Part shown: positions 45,782-55,516 of the stretch, piece after piece
How positions within the stretch are numbered: the stretch's first letter is position 1
Layout: each line of letters starts with the position of its first letter
DNA from: Clostridia bacterium
Lineage (GTDB): Bacteria > Bacillota > Clostridia > Christensenellales > Aristaeellaceae
DNA length: 55,764 nt
Reading direction: 5' to 3'
Assembly (NCBI GenBank): GCA_017460395.1
Contig: JAFUBA010000176.1
Span: forward strand, 1-55,764
Notes under the pieces: model-generated
Databases searched by the model: none
The model's input: the letters and a program-made list of their open reading frames with translations, nothing else
Told to the model about the DNA's origin: nothing
Translations under genes and position numbers: made by a program

Positions 45782-48700
45782 TCAGAAATCGAGATCAAGG
45801 TTCAGGGAGTTGGGATCAATCTCATCCTCATCGGTGTCCAGATCAAAGTCGGCCAGGGTGAATTTCCGCTCCACCACGTCCTCATACTGCTGATCAGACA
45901 TGAGCTCAGTGCGGGACGGCTCGGCGTTCTGCTCATCATCCATACGGATGCCGTTGTCGGTGGGTACCGTGTCTTCCGGATCCAGCTCGGGGATCTCAAT
46001 GATCTGCTTGTTGGCATCCAGCACGCGGATATCCAGACACAGGGCCTGCAGTTCCTTGACAAGCACCTTGAAGGACTCAGGCACGCCGGGGTTGGGGATG
46101 TTCTGGCCCTTGACGATGGCCTCATATGTCTTTACACGGCCCACGGTGTCATCCGACTTGAAGGTCAGAATCTCCTGCAGCGTATTGGCAGCGCCGTAGG
46201 CTTCCAGTGCCCAGACCTCCATCTCGCCAAAGCGCTGGCCGCCGAACTGGGCTTTGCCGCCCAGAGGCTGCTGCGTGACCAGGGAGTAGGGACCGGTGGA
46301 ACGGGCATGCATCTTGTCGTCCACCAGATGGTGGAGCTTGAGGAAGTACATGATGCCGACCGTGACGGGATGTTCGAAGGGATCGCCTGTGCGGCCATCA
46401 TAGACAGTAAACTTGCCGCTCTTGTCCATGCCGGCTTTTTCCAGGGTCTCCGTGATCTCCTCATAGGTGGCGCCGTCAAAGACGGGGGTGGCAATATGCC
46501 AGCCCAGTGCCTTGGCTGCCATGCCCAGATGCACTTCCAGCACCTGACCGATGTTCATACGGCTAGGCACGCCCATGGGGTTGAGCACGATCTGAAGCGG
46601 TGTACCGTCGGGCAGGAAGGGCATGTCCTCTTCGCGGAGAACGCGGCTGACAACGCCCTTGTTGCCATGACGGCCTGCCATCTTGTCGCCCACCTGAATC
46701 TTACGCTTCTGGGCGATATAGACGCGGACCATCTTGTTGACGCCGGGTGCCAGTTCGTCCTTGTTTTCACGGGTGAAGATCTTGACATCGACCACGATGC
46801 CGCCTTCGCCGTGCGGCACGCGCAGGGAGGTGTCGCGGACCTCGCGGGATTTCTCACCAAAGATGGCACGAAGCAGCCGGTCTTCTGCGGTCAGGTCGGT
46901 TTCGCCCTTCGGCGTGACCTTGCCCACCAGAATGTCACCCGGGTGCACCTCGGCGCCAATGCGCACGATGCCGTCTTCATCGAGATCCTTGATGGCCTCA
47001 TCGCCGACGTTGGGAATATCGCGGGTAATCTCCTCGGGACCCTGCTTGGTTTCGCGGGCCTCGGATTCCTGGGATTCAATGTGAATGGAAGTGTAGATAT
47101 CTTCCTTGACCAGCTTCTCGTTGAGAAGCACGGCGTCCTCGTAGTTGTAGCCTTCCCAGGTCATGAAACCGATGAGGGCGTTGCGGCCAAGACCGATCTC
47201 ACCCTTTTCAGTGGAGGGACCGTCGGCCAGGAGGTCGCCGGCCTCAATCTTCTGGCCCTGGGAGACCACGGGTCGCTGGTTGATGCAGGTGCCCTGGTTG
47301 GAACGGGCAAACTTGTGCAGGCGGTAATTGTGACGCTCGCCGTATACGTCCTGAATGACGATGTGATCCGCGTCCACCTTCTCGACGGTGCCGCTCTCCT
47401 TGGCCAGGATGCAGACACCGGAGTCGTGGCCGGCCTTGAATTCCATGCCGGTGCCCACAATAGGTGCTTCCGGCACCAGAAGCGGCACAGCCTGACGCTG
47501 CATGTTGGATCCCATCAGGGCGCGGGTAGCGTCATCGTTTTCAAGGAAGGGGACCATGGCAGTGGCAACAGACACCACCTGGCGGGGAGAAACGTCGATG
47601 AAGTCGACCTGATCTGCAGGAACGAGAATGTAGTCGGCTTTCTTTCTGACCTGAATGTAGGCGTTCTTGAAGGTGCCGTCCTCCTCAAGGGGCTCATGGG
47701 CGGTGCCAATCTGGTAGAGATCCTCGGCATCCGCTGTCATGTATACGACTTCCCTGGTGACACGGCGGTGTTCCTTGTCCACCTTGCGGTAGGGAGCTTC
47801 AATGAAACCGTATTCATTGATGCGGGCGTAGCTCGCAAGAGAACCGATCAGACCGATGTTGGGTCCTTCAGGCGTTTCAATGGGGCAGATGCGTGCATAG
47901 TGGCTGTAATGCACGTCGCGGACCTCAAATGAAGCGCGATCGCGGTTGAGACCGCCGGGACCCAGAGCGCTCAGACGGCGTTTATGTGTAAGCTCTGCCA
48001 GAGGGTTCGGCTGATCCATGAACTGACTGAGCTGTGAGGAACCGAAAAATTCCTTGATGGCGGAAGAAACGGGACGGATATTGATCAGGTCGCCGGGACG
48101 AACGTCCACAGCATCCTGAATGGCCATACGCTCGCGAACCACGCGCTCGAGGCGGCTCATGCCGATGCGCAGCTGGTTCTGCAGCAGCTCGCCCACACTG
48201 CGGAGACGACGGTTGCCGAGATGGTCGATGTCGTCGCAGGTGCCGATGCCGTAGGGGAGTCCGAGAATGTAGCTGATGGACGCCACCATGTCGTCGGGCA
48301 GAATGTGCTTGGGCATGAGGAGAGCCAGATTGCTCTGAAGATTGGTGCGAAGTGTATCGGGGGTGGACTCTGCAAGAATCATCTTGAGGACGGGGGCAAA
48401 CACCATTTCGTTGATGCCCACTTCCTTGGGATCAAAGTCCAGATATGCGGCTGCATCAATGAAGTTGTTTCCAACAACCCTGTGGATCGCGCCTTCGACA
48501 TCCACGTCCACGCTGTTGATGCAGGCGTTCTGGATCTCAACGGCTACCTCAGGGGTAATGACGGAGCCTGCTTCGACCAGGACTTCGCCGGTTTCCTCGC
48601 TGACGATATCGTTGGCTGCGATGTGTCCGGTAATTCTGGCTGACAGTGCAAGCTTCTTATTGAACTTATAGCGGCCGACCCGCATCAGGTCGTAGCGCTT

Positions 48701-49486
48701 GGTGTCGTAGAAATATGCATCGAACAGCTTGGTGGCGCTGTCCTCGGAGGCGGGTTCGCCAGGCTTCTGCTTTTTGTAGATCTCAATGAGACCTTCTGCC
48801 TGGTTGGTGGCACCGTCGCCTTTCTCCAGCGTGGCCTTCAGACGCTCATCATCACCCAGCAGCTGACGGATCTGCTCGTCTGTGCCGTAACCGATGGCGC
48901 GAAGCAGAACCGTGATGGGAAGTTTGCGGTTGCGGTCAATACGCACCCAGAGTACGTTGTTCGAGTCTGTTTCGTACTCGATCCAGGCACCGCGGTTGGG
49001 AATGATCTGGCCGGCATACAGTGCATTACCGGACTTGTCCCTTGCCATCGTGTAGTAAGCACCGGGGGAACGGACAAGCTGGGAAACGATGACACGCTCG
49101 GCACCGTTGATGACGAATGTGCCATGCTCTGTCATGAGAGGGAAATCTCCCATGAACACGTCAGATTCCTTGATTTCACCGGTTTCCCGGTTGGTCAGAC
49201 GGACGAACACCTTCAGAGGTGCAGCATACGTCATGTCACGCTCACGGCATCTCTCTACGCTGTTTTTCGGCTCGTCCAGGGAGTAATCCACAAACTGAAG
49301 CCTCAGATTCCCATTGTAGTCTTCAATGGGAGAAACATCATTAAGGACCTCACGCAGATCGTAATCCAGAAATCTCTGATATGAGTTCTTCTGAACTTCA
49401 ATCAGATCAGGCATTTCCTGAACTTCCTCGATGTTAGAGAAGCTCATGCGTGTCCGCAGCTTCCCCATTTGAACTTCATGCACCAT
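45782..49486 (-). CDS. rpoB: RNA polymerase beta subunit
   Basis: The 1234-residue beta subunit. Typical segments include the N-terminal lobe, the rifampicin pocket [51 protein letters not shown], and the C-terminal [13 protein letters not shown] and [20 protein letters not shown]. The classic resistance positions equivalent to E. coli Asp516, His526 and Ser531 are unchanged. GGGGTGATG stands before the ATG at 49486. rplJ and rplL, which often precede rpoB, are not adjacent; an exported hydrolase gene is divergent instead. Confidence 0.98.
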   Translation of the reverse strand: MVHEVQMGKLRTRMSFSNIEEVQEMPDLIEVQKNSYQRFLDYDLREVLNDVSPIEDYNGNLRLQFVDYSLDEPKNSVERCRERDMTYAAPLKVFVRLTNRETGEIKESDVFMGDFPLMTEHGTFVINGAERVIVSQLVRSPGAYYTMARDKSGNALYAGQIIPNRGAWIEYETDSNNVLWVRIDRNRKLPITVLLRAIGYGTDEQIRQLLGDDERLKATLEKGDGATNQAEGLIEIYKKQKPGEPASEDSATKLFDAYFYDTKRYDLMRVGRYKFNKKLALSARITGHIAANDIVSEETGEVLVEAGSVITPEVAVEIQNACINSVDVDVEGAIHRVVGNNFIDAAAYLDFDPKEVGINEMVFAPVLKMILAESTPDTLRTNLQSNLALLMPKHILPDDMVASISYILGLPYGIGTCDDIDHLGNRRLRSVGELLQNQLRIGMSRLERVVRERMAIQDAVDVRPGDLINIRPVSSAIKEFFGSSQLSQFMDQPNPLAELTHKRRLSALGPGGLNRDRASFEVRDVHYSHYARICPIETPEGPNIGLIGSLASYARINEYGFIEAPYRKVDKEHRRVTREVVYMTADAEDLYQIGTAHEPLEEDGTFKNAYIQVRKKADYILVPADQVDFIDVSPRQVVSVATAMVPFLENDDATRALMGSNMQRQAVPLLVPEAPIVGTGMEFKAGHDSGVCILAKESGTVEKVDADHIVIQDVYGERHNYRLHKFARSNQGTCINQRPVVSQGQKIEAGDLLADGPSTEKGEIGLGRNALIGFMTWEGYNYEDAVLLNEKLVKEDIYTSIHIESQESEARETKQGPEEITRDIPNVGDEAIKDLDEDGIVRIGAEVHPGDILVGKVTPKGETDLTAEDRLLRAIFGEKSREVRDTSLRVPHGEGGIVVDVKIFTRENKDELAPGVNKMVRVYIAQKRKIQVGDKMAGRHGNKGVVSRVLREEDMPFLPDGTPLQIVLNPMGVPSRMNIGQVLEVHLGMAAKALGWHIATPVFDGATYEEITETLEKAGMDKSGKFTVYDGRTGDPFEHPVTVGIMYFLKLHHLVDDKMHARSTGPYSLVTQQPLGGKAQFGGQRFGEMEVWALEAYGAANTLQEILTFKSDDTVGRVKTYEAIVKGQNIPNPGVPESFKVLVKELQALCLDIRVLDANKQIIEIPELDPEDTVPTDNGIRMDDEQNAEPSRTELMSDQQYEDVVERKFTLADFDLDTDEDEIDPNSLNLDLDF

Positions 49487-49627
49487 CGAAAGCCATCACC
49501 CCTTACATCGTCCGATCAGCATCCTCTGTCCCAGGGATCAGGAATTTGCTCTTGCAATTTGTGCGGGTGCTCTGTAGAATAAAGAGCGCACAAATACACA
49601 CAGCAAATGATACTGAGTCAATCATAG

Positions 49628-49656
49628 AGTATAGCGCTATAGACATGCCTCGTCAA
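49628..49656 (-). promoter_or_regulatory. Promoter of rpoBC with embedded 12-bp palindrome
   Basis: On the minus strand TTGACG (49656-49651), a 17-base spacer and TATACT (49633-49628), about 142 bases before the rpoB start. TATAGCGCTATA (49630-49641), a perfect palindrome, overlaps the -10 and spacer. A second weaker candidate (TTGACT, then TGTATT) lies downstream near 49590-49620. Confidence 0.65.
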
Positions 49657-49767
49657 TGGATAAACAGAGAAAAATTATGGACATATGATACATGATCTAA
49701 GCAAAGAGAGCGCATCAGTGGTTGTGCGAAAGCATCAGTGCATGATTGTGTCAAGGAGGGACAAAAC

Positions 49768-50763
49768 TTGAGGAGCCTCGGCAGGCTATTTTTTTTGGTT
49801 TTCTGTATCGTGGTGCTGTCATCCTCTGCCTGTGCTGCGGGATGGAAGGCGCTGGACATTGAAAGCGGATATGGGAAGACGCTGATCGATCATATCAATC
49901 ACCCGGAAACAGAACCGGATTTTTCTCTGGATATGTCCCAGGACATTCTTGAGGTCGCATTTCCCAAGATCAAAGAGTGCGACGCAGCACTTCTCAGATT
50001 TCAGGGAGAAACCATGCTCATTGACTGCGGTGAAGTCCGGCAGGTGAGCGCAGTGCAGGAGATGCTGAGTGCCATGCATGTGACAAACCTGAGTTCTGTG
50101 CTGATCACGCATCCGCATCCTGATCATGCAGGCGGCCTGCGCACCCTCGCGGAGACGATGCCGATCGGAAAAATCTACGTATGCTTCCCACATGACGAGA
50201 ATGCCGTCATGCAGGAAGTGATCGCTGTGAGCGAGCAGTATGACATTCCGGTCGTGGATTTCGGGGATGAGGATGACATCCCCCTGGGAGAACTCAATCT
50301 TCACGCATATATTAAGGTAGAAAAAGGTTTTACCGTGAATAACCGCTCTCCGCTTCTTCGTCTTCAGTACGGGGAGAGGGTCATGCATTTTGCATCGGAT
50401 ATGGAACGTCTGGCTCTGCGAAAGGCCGGGAATGAGATTCCGCCCGAAATGCTGAAGACCGAAATTCTCAAGTATCCGCATCATGGAAAGGATCCCCTGG
50501 TCCATGAATACTGGATTCCGACAGCGCTGGAGCTGACTGTGATCACTTCAGATCATGCCACCCGAAACGGGAAGGTGGACGTCATTCAGAATAAGCACTG
50601 GCCGTGCCTTTTTACCTATGACGGAATGATTCTGATCAGGAGCGACGGGAAAAGCTGGCTGGTGGAGCGGCTGGAAGATGATGGGTACAGTCAGGCGCCA
50701 GATGAAGCGCCCGGGAAGGAAACAACCGAAGACGGAGCAATCGTCGTCCGGGTAGGTTCGTGA
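49768..50763 (+). CDS. Exported metallo-beta-lactamase-fold hydrolase
   Basis: A 331-residue protein of the MBL fold. It has an N-terminal signal sequence (RLFFLVFCIVVLSSSACAAG); the Cys there could be a weak lipobox or lie just before a signal-peptidase site. The metal motif is HPHPDHAGG, with further metal residues in FASDMERL and YPHHGKD. It resembles ComEC-type or other secreted MBL hydrolases rather than a beta-lactamase. TTG 49768, seven bases after AAGGAGGG, is the preferred start; ATG 49738 lies before that site. It is divergent from rpoB and followed by the PHP gene. Confidence 0.85.
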   Translation: MRSLGRLFFLVFCIVVLSSSACAAGWKALDIESGYGKTLIDHINHPETEPDFSLDMSQDILEVAFPKIKECDAALLRFQGETMLIDCGEVRQVSAVQEMLSAMHVTNLSSVLITHPHPDHAGGLRTLAETMPIGKIYVCFPHDENAVMQEVIAVSEQYDIPVVDFGDEDDIPLGELNLHAYIKVEKGFTVNNRSPLLRLQYGERVMHFASDMERLALRKAGNEIPPEMLKTEILKYPHHGKDPLVHEYWIPTALELTVITSDHATRNGKVDVIQNKHWPCLFTYDGMILIRSDGKSWLVERLEDDGYSQAPDEAPGKETTEDGAIVVRVGS

Positions 50764-50820
50764 CAGGCTTTTCTTGCGCACATCTCACAAGGCAACCAAA
50801 GGAACGGGGAGGATTCAGAC

Positions 50821-51666
50821 ATGTACCTATATGAGACACATATGCATACCGTCATCTCCAGTGCATGCGGGAAGTCTGCAGGAAAAGAGCATGTACGGCT
50901 TTACCGTGACAAGGGATATCAGGGCGTATTTGTGACGGATCATTTCTTCGGAGGGAATACGTGTGTGCCCAGAGATCTTCCCTGGAGCGAATGGGCAAAG
51001 CGGTTTCACGCCGGATTTGAAGATGTCTGGAACGAAGGACAGAAGGTGGGCCTGGATGTCTTCTTCGGCTGGGAGCAGTGTTACGCTGACGATGAATATC
51101 TTGTATATGGACTGGATCTCAACTGGCTCATACAGCATCCTGAGATTGCCACATGTACGCGGCAGCGGCAGCTGGAGCTCATCCATGAGGGCGGCGGATG
51201 TGTGATCCAGGCGCATCCCTTCAGGTTCAGGGCATATAACCGCTATGTACGGCTGGGACTCAGGTTCTGTGATGGCATTGAGGCTGCCAACAAGGGAAAC
51301 GTAGCCCGCTGGGATGTGTATGCAAGACATATGGGTCTTATGTACAGAAAAGTGATGACGGCAGGGTCTGACAATCACGACAGCACCAGGATCGGGCCGA
51401 ATGAAGATGTGTTTGGCGTGGCGCTTGAAAAGAAGCTATCGTGTGGTCAGGATTACGCTAGGGTGATTCTAAAAGAAAAGGAAAGACTGGAGACGGACCA
51501 GTCTCTGTCACCGGAGCATACCGCAGTTGGTCTTCATGTGCCGGATGGACGGTTTGAGCTTGCAGAGGGGGAACAGGAACCGGAAGATTCCTGGTTCCTC
51601 GATGAGCATGAACAGCGCGTACCGACACATCTGTATTTTGACACGTATCCCGCAAGGCAGGTATGA
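50821..51666 (+). CDS. PHP-domain metal-dependent hydrolase
   Basis: A 281-residue PHP protein, a group of phosphoesterases including histidinol phosphatases. Metal ligands are visible in ETHMHTVISS, FVTDHFF, QAHPFRFR, and AGSDNHDST. The N-terminus matches PHP proteins that dephosphorylate nucleotides or sugar phosphates, but the substrate is not assignable. An acidic C-terminal tail (ELAEGEQEPEDSW) follows the domain. AACGGGGAGG precedes the ATG. It is 57 bases after the MBL-fold gene in the same direction. Confidence 0.9.
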   Translation: MYLYETHMHTVISSACGKSAGKEHVRLYRDKGYQGVFVTDHFFGGNTCVPRDLPWSEWAKRFHAGFEDVWNEGQKVGLDVFFGWEQCYADDEYLVYGLDLNWLIQHPEIATCTRQRQLELIHEGGGCVIQAHPFRFRAYNRYVRLGLRFCDGIEAANKGNVARWDVYARHMGLMYRKVMTAGSDNHDSTRIGPNEDVFGVALEKKLSCGQDYARVILKEKERLETDQSLSPEHTAVGLHVPDGRFELAEGEQEPEDSWFLDEHEQRVPTHLYFDTYPARQV

Positions 51667-51702
51667 GGGCCAGGAGGAATACAGGTGACATATTCTGACA
51701 GA

Positions 51703-51730
51703 TTTGCCCGCAGGAAATCCTGCGGGCAAA
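51703..51730. repeat. Perfect inverted repeat after the PHP gene
   Basis: TTTGCCCGCAGGA and TCCTGCGGGCAAA with only two bases between. It resembles a terminator stem, but on the plus strand A residues, not T residues, follow, so U-run termination is not expected. Confidence 0.75.
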
Positions 51731-51770
51731 AAAACTTCATGATTTTGTGCTTTTTCTGTATGAAATCCGG

Positions 51771-51799
51771 TTGACAGCACAATTCCGCCATGCTAATAT
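51771..51799 (+). promoter_or_regulatory. Promoter of the L7Ae-like/rpsL operon
   Basis: TTGACA (51771-51776), a 17-base spacer and TAATAT (51794-51799), about 68 bases before the L7Ae-like start. Confidence 0.85.
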
Positions 51800-51873
51800 G
51801 GCCAAGTTGGAATGCAGGGTCATTCTGCGCTTTTTTCACGCAGATGATTCTCGAGACAGAGGAGGGAAGTCTC

Positions 51874-52116
51874 ATGGAAACCCTTAGGAATGCCCGGGAA
51901 AAGGTTGTGGGCACCAAGCAGGTGCTGCGGGCCATCAAGGGAGGAAGACTGTCCCGAGTCTATCTTGCCAACGATGCTGATACCTTCATGTTCCAGAACG
52001 TGATCAGAGCAGCTGAAGCTGCAGCCGTTCCGGTTGTGCGGGTACCATCCATGAAGGAGCTTGGAGAAGCGTGCGGCGTGGAAGTTGCAGCCGTAACCGC
52101 GGGAATTCTCCAATAA
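51874..52116 (+). CDS. L7Ae/L30e-family ribosomal protein (YbxF-like)
   Basis: An 80-residue K-turn-binding protein of the L7Ae family, commonly found before rpsL in Firmicutes. It has TKQVLRAIKGGRLSRVYLAND at the start of the fold and PVVRVPSMKELGEACGVEV near the end. The ATG at 51874 follows GGAGGGAAG; the same frame is open earlier, but the extra residues are not family-like. Its exact role (ribosome or RNA binding) is not established for most members. Confidence 0.9.
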   Translation: METLRNAREKVVGTKQVLRAIKGGRLSRVYLANDADTFMFQNVIRAAEAAAVPVVRVPSMKELGEACGVEVAAVTAGILQ

Positions 52117-52195
52117 CTCTTTCACCTATTTTACTATGCCTACAAGTTTCCGAGGGTTGCGGAAATTTTGGGGATAAATATTTGGAGGTGCTTCC

Positions 52196-52570
52196 ATGCC
52201 CACGATCAATCAGTTGATCCGTAAGGGACGGGAAAAGGCAACGAACAAGTCTACTGCGCCCATTCTGCAGGGCTGCCCGCAGAAGCGCGGTGTGTGCCTG
52301 AGCGTGAAGACCACCACGCCCAAAAAGCCTAATTCTGCCCTTCGGAAGATCGCCCGTATCCGCCTGACGAACTCCATCGAAGGCACTTGCTACATTCCCG
52401 GCGAAGGCCACAATCTTCAGGAGCACAGCGTGGTTCTGATCCGTGGCGGCCGTGTACGCGATCTGCCTGGTGTTCGTTACCACATCATCCGTGGTGCTCT
52501 GGATACGGCCGGCGTAGCCAAGAGGATGCAGGCTCGCTCCCGCTACGGCGCCAAGCGGCCCAAGAAGTAA
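52196..52570 (+). CDS. rpsL: 30S ribosomal protein S12
   Basis: A 124-residue S12, the decoding-centre protein. Lys43 in [13 protein letters not shown] is retained, but the position equivalent to the second streptomycin-resistance site is Arg88 ([13 protein letters not shown]) where Lys is usual. The rest is canonical ([12 protein letters not shown]). AGGAGG-like TTTGGAGGTG precedes the ATG. It is the second gene of the operon and is followed by a structured 234-base gap before rpsG. Confidence 0.98.
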   Translation: MPTINQLIRKGREKATNKSTAPILQGCPQKRGVCLSVKTTTPKKPNSALRKIARIRLTNSIEGTCYIPGEGHNLQEHSVVLIRGGRVRDLPGVRYHIIRGALDTAGVAKRMQARSRYGAKRPKK

Positions 52571-52804
52571 GCAGCCCACTGGAAATATGATGACAGGTCA
52601 TGTCCCTGACGATCTTCTCTTTCGGCACCGTTTTCCGTTTCTGCCCCTGGAACCGGGCAGGGACGTCAGACGGAAGGCCGGTTTCAGGGAACCGTCTTGT
52701 AGAAGACGGAGGAAATGTGATGCTGACGCATTTCTGGTTGACAGCATATTTCCTGCTGCATAAAAGCATCTGAATGCTATTGCAAACAATTAGGAGGGAA
52801 TTTT
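52571..52804 (+). promoter_or_regulatory. Structured rpsL-rpsG intergenic region
   Basis: This unusually long gap holds two hairpins: CCCTGGAACCGG (52645-52656) with CCGGTTTCAGGG (52678-52689), one mismatch, and the perfect CCGTCTT/AAGACGG (52692-52709). A weak promoter-like TTGACA (52738-52743), then TAAAAG (52761-52766), lies before rpsG. S7 is a known autoregulator in other bacteria, so translational control is plausible. No open frame is evident. Confidence 0.5.
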
Positions 52805-53275
52805 ATGCCTCGTCGCGGTTTTGTACCCAAGCGCGAAGTGCTGCCGGATCCTGTTCTGGGAACCACGGTGGCAACGAAGCTGATCAATCAGATCATGCTC
52901 GACGGCAAGCGCGGTGTAGCTCAGTCCGTGTGCTACAGCGCTTTTGAGACCATCAGCCAGAAGACTGGCAAGGATGGCAATGAAGTTTTCCAGGCTGCTC
53001 TTGCGAACGTTTCTCCTTCCCTGGAAGTGAAGGCCCGCCGCGTCGGTGGTGCTACCTACCAGGTCCCGATTGAGATTCGTCCTGAGCGCCGCCAGACCCT
53101 GGCCCTGCGCTGGATCGTGGACTTCGCCCGCAAACGCGGTGAGAAGACCATGGCTGACCGTCTGGCCGCTGAGATTATGGACGCTGCCAATAACACCGGT
53201 GCATCCGTAAAGCGTAAGGAAGAAATGCACCGTATGGCAGAGGCCAACAAGGCGTTTGCACACTATCGCTGGTAA
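52805..53275 (+). CDS. rpsG: 30S ribosomal protein S7
   Basis: A 156-residue S7 that nucleates assembly of the 30S head. It begins [17 protein letters not shown] and carries [20 protein letters not shown] and [19 protein letters not shown], all canonical. GGAGGG precedes the ATG. It is followed by fusA after 58 bases. Confidence 0.98.
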   Translation: MPRRGFVPKREVLPDPVLGTTVATKLINQIMLDGKRGVAQSVCYSAFETISQKTGKDGNEVFQAALANVSPSLEVKARRVGGATYQVPIEIRPERRQTLALRWIVDFARKRGEKTMADRLAAEIMDAANNTGASVKRKEEMHRMAEANKAFAHYRW

Positions 53276-53333
53276 TACGGCGAAGCGCAGATTCCTGGCA
53301 CTCGCCTGATCTCAGAAAGGAGCAAATTACTGC

Positions 53334-55445
53334 ATGGGCAGGAGCCACACGCTCGATAGAGTCAGAAATATCGGTATCATGGCACACATCGATGCCGGTA
53401 AGACGACCACAACGGAACGTATTCTGTTCTACACTGGCAAAGTCCATAAGATGGGTGAAACGCATGAAGGCGGAGCAACCATGGACTGGATGGCCCAGGA
53501 GCAGGAGCGCGGTATCACCATCACCAGTGCTGCTACCACAGCTATCTGGCATGACCCGCGCGATCCTGAAAACAAGAACAAGACTTATCGAATCAACATC
53601 ATCGACACCCCCGGTCACGTGGACTTCACCGTGGAAGTGGAACGAAGCCTTCGCGTGCTGGACGGCGCTGTATGCGTGTTCTGCGCAAAGGGCGGTGTCG
53701 AGCCTCAGTCTGAAACCGTCTGGAAGCAGGCTGAAACCTATCATGTTCCCAGGATGGCCTATGTGAACAAGATGGATATCACAGGCGCCAACTTCTTCCG
53801 TGTCGTCGACATGATGAAGGACCGTCTGAATTCCAACGCTGTTCCGATCCAGCTGCCCATTGGCGCAGAGGGAACGTTCCGCGGAATCATCGACCTGATC
53901 ACGATGCGCGCCGAGATCTATTATGATGATCTGGGCAAGGATGTCAGGGACGAAGAGATTCCTGAGGATATGAAGGAGATCGCTCAGAAGTATCATGATG
54001 AGCTGATCGAAAAGGTTGCCGAGTCTGATGACGCACTCATGGAGAAATTCTTCGGCGGCGAAGAGCTGACCGTGGAAGAAATCAAGGATGCGATCCGCAA
54101 GGCAACCATCGACTGTAAGATGAACCCTGTATGCTGCGGTACTTCCTACCGTAACAAGGGTGTTCAGCCTCTGCTGGACAATATCATCGAGTACATGCCT
54201 TCTCCTCTGGACATTCCCGCCATCAAAGGCACTGACCCCTCCGATCCCGAGAAGGAACTGGAGCGTCATCCCGATGATAATCAGCCTTTCTCTGCACTGG
54301 CTTTCAAGATCATGACTGACCCCTTCGTGGGTAAGCTCGCTTTCTTCCGTGTCTACTCCGGACACATTGCAAGCGGAAGCTATGTCATGAACTCCACCAA
54401 GCAGAAGAGAGAAAGAATCAGCCGTATTCTGCTGATGCATGCCAATCACCGCGAGGAGATCACGGACATCTACACGGGTGAGATTGCTGGTGCTGTTGGC
54501 CTCAAGGACACCACCACTGGTGATACCCTGTGCGACGAGGGCAATCAGATTGTTCTTGAATCCATGGTGTTCCCGGATCCCGTGATTGAAGTTGCCATCG
54601 AGCCCAAGACCAGAGCCGGTCAGGACAAGATGACCATGGCACTGCTGAAGCTGGCTGAGGAAGACCCGACCTTCAAGACATATACCAACAATGAAACCGG
54701 TCAGACCATCATTGCCGGCATGGGCGAGCTGCATCTGGAGATCATTGTTGACCGTCTTCTGCGCGAATACAAAGTGGAAGCCACGGTTGGCAAGCCCCAG
54801 GTTACCTATCGCGAGACCATCCGCAAGCACGCCAGGGCCGAAGGACGTTTCGTCCGTCAGACTGGTGGTCATGGTCAGTATGGTCACTGCTGGATCGAAA
54901 TTGATCCTCAGGAACCCGGCAAAGAGTATGAATTCGAGAACAAGATCGTGGGCGGCGTGATTCCCAAGGAATTTGTGCCTGCCATCGATCAGGGTATCCG
55001 TGAAGCTGCCAAGGGTGGCGTGCTGGCCGGATTCGAGCTCGTCGGATTCAAAGCTGCTGTTGTTGACGGTTCTTACCACGATGTGGACTCTTCTGAAGCA
55101 GCCTACAAGATCGCTGGTTCCATGGCTTTCAAGGAAGCTGTCAAGCATGCAGATGCCTGCCTGATGGAGCCTGTGATGAAGGTGGAAATCATTGTTCCCG
55201 ATCAGTATCTTGGCGATGTGATGGGCAATGTTTCTTCCCGCCGCGGCCGTGTGGAAGGCACCGAAATGCGTGGTCAGGATCAGATCATTCATGCTTTTGT
55301 TCCTCTGGCAGAGATGTTCGGTTATACCACCGACCTCCGTTCCAGGACACAGGGACGCGGCATGTTCACCATGCAGTTTGACCATTATGAGGAAGTGCCG
55401 AAGTCCGTGGCTGAGAAGATCATCGGCGAGCGGGCAAAGCGCTGA
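53334..55445 (+). CDS. fusA: Elongation factor G
   Basis: A 703-residue translocase GTPase. G1 is [11 protein letters not shown], the G2/switch I region ends [11 protein letters not shown]3 is DTPGHVDF, G4 is NKMD. Domains II-V follow in the usual order, including [12 protein letters not shown] and the domain-[26 protein letters not shown] precedes the ATG at 53334 ([12 protein letters not shown]). It is part of the rpsL-rpsG-fusA-tuf operon. Confidence 0.98.
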   Translation: MGRSHTLDRVRNIGIMAHIDAGKTTTTERILFYTGKVHKMGETHEGGATMDWMAQEQERGITITSAATTAIWHDPRDPENKNKTYRINIIDTPGHVDFTVEVERSLRVLDGAVCVFCAKGGVEPQSETVWKQAETYHVPRMAYVNKMDITGANFFRVVDMMKDRLNSNAVPIQLPIGAEGTFRGIIDLITMRAEIYYDDLGKDVRDEEIPEDMKEIAQKYHDELIEKVAESDDALMEKFFGGEELTVEEIKDAIRKATIDCKMNPVCCGTSYRNKGVQPLLDNIIEYMPSPLDIPAIKGTDPSDPEKELERHPDDNQPFSALAFKIMTDPFVGKLAFFRVYSGHIASGSYVMNSTKQKRERISRILLMHANHREEITDIYTGEIAGAVGLKDTTTGDTLCDEGNQIVLESMVFPDPVIEVAIEPKTRAGQDKMTMALLKLAEEDPTFKTYTNNETGQTIIAGMGELHLEIIVDRLLREYKVEATVGKPQVTYRETIRKHARAEGRFVRQTGGHGQYGHCWIEIDPQEPGKEYEFENKIVGGVIPKEFVPAIDQGIREAAKGGVLAGFELVGFKAAVVDGSYHDVDSSEAAYKIAGSMAFKEAVKHADACLMEPVMKVEIIVPDQYLGDVMGNVSSRRGRVEGTEMRGQDQIIHAFVPLAEMFGYTTDLRSRTQGRGMFTMQFDHYEEVPKSVAEKIIGERAKR

Positions 55446-55471
55446 GTCACATTCTTGAAAATATAAGATGA

Positions 55472-55497
55472 TTCCCGGAATGAATGCATCCCGGGAA
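55472..55497 (+). other. Hairpin between fusA and tuf
   Basis: TTCCCGG/CCGGGAA stem with a 12-base loop and no T-run, just before the tuf ribosome binding site. It may be a processing site or affect tuf translation. Confidence 0.4.
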
Positions 55498-55516
55498 CGA
55501 AATGGAGGAAATCCCC

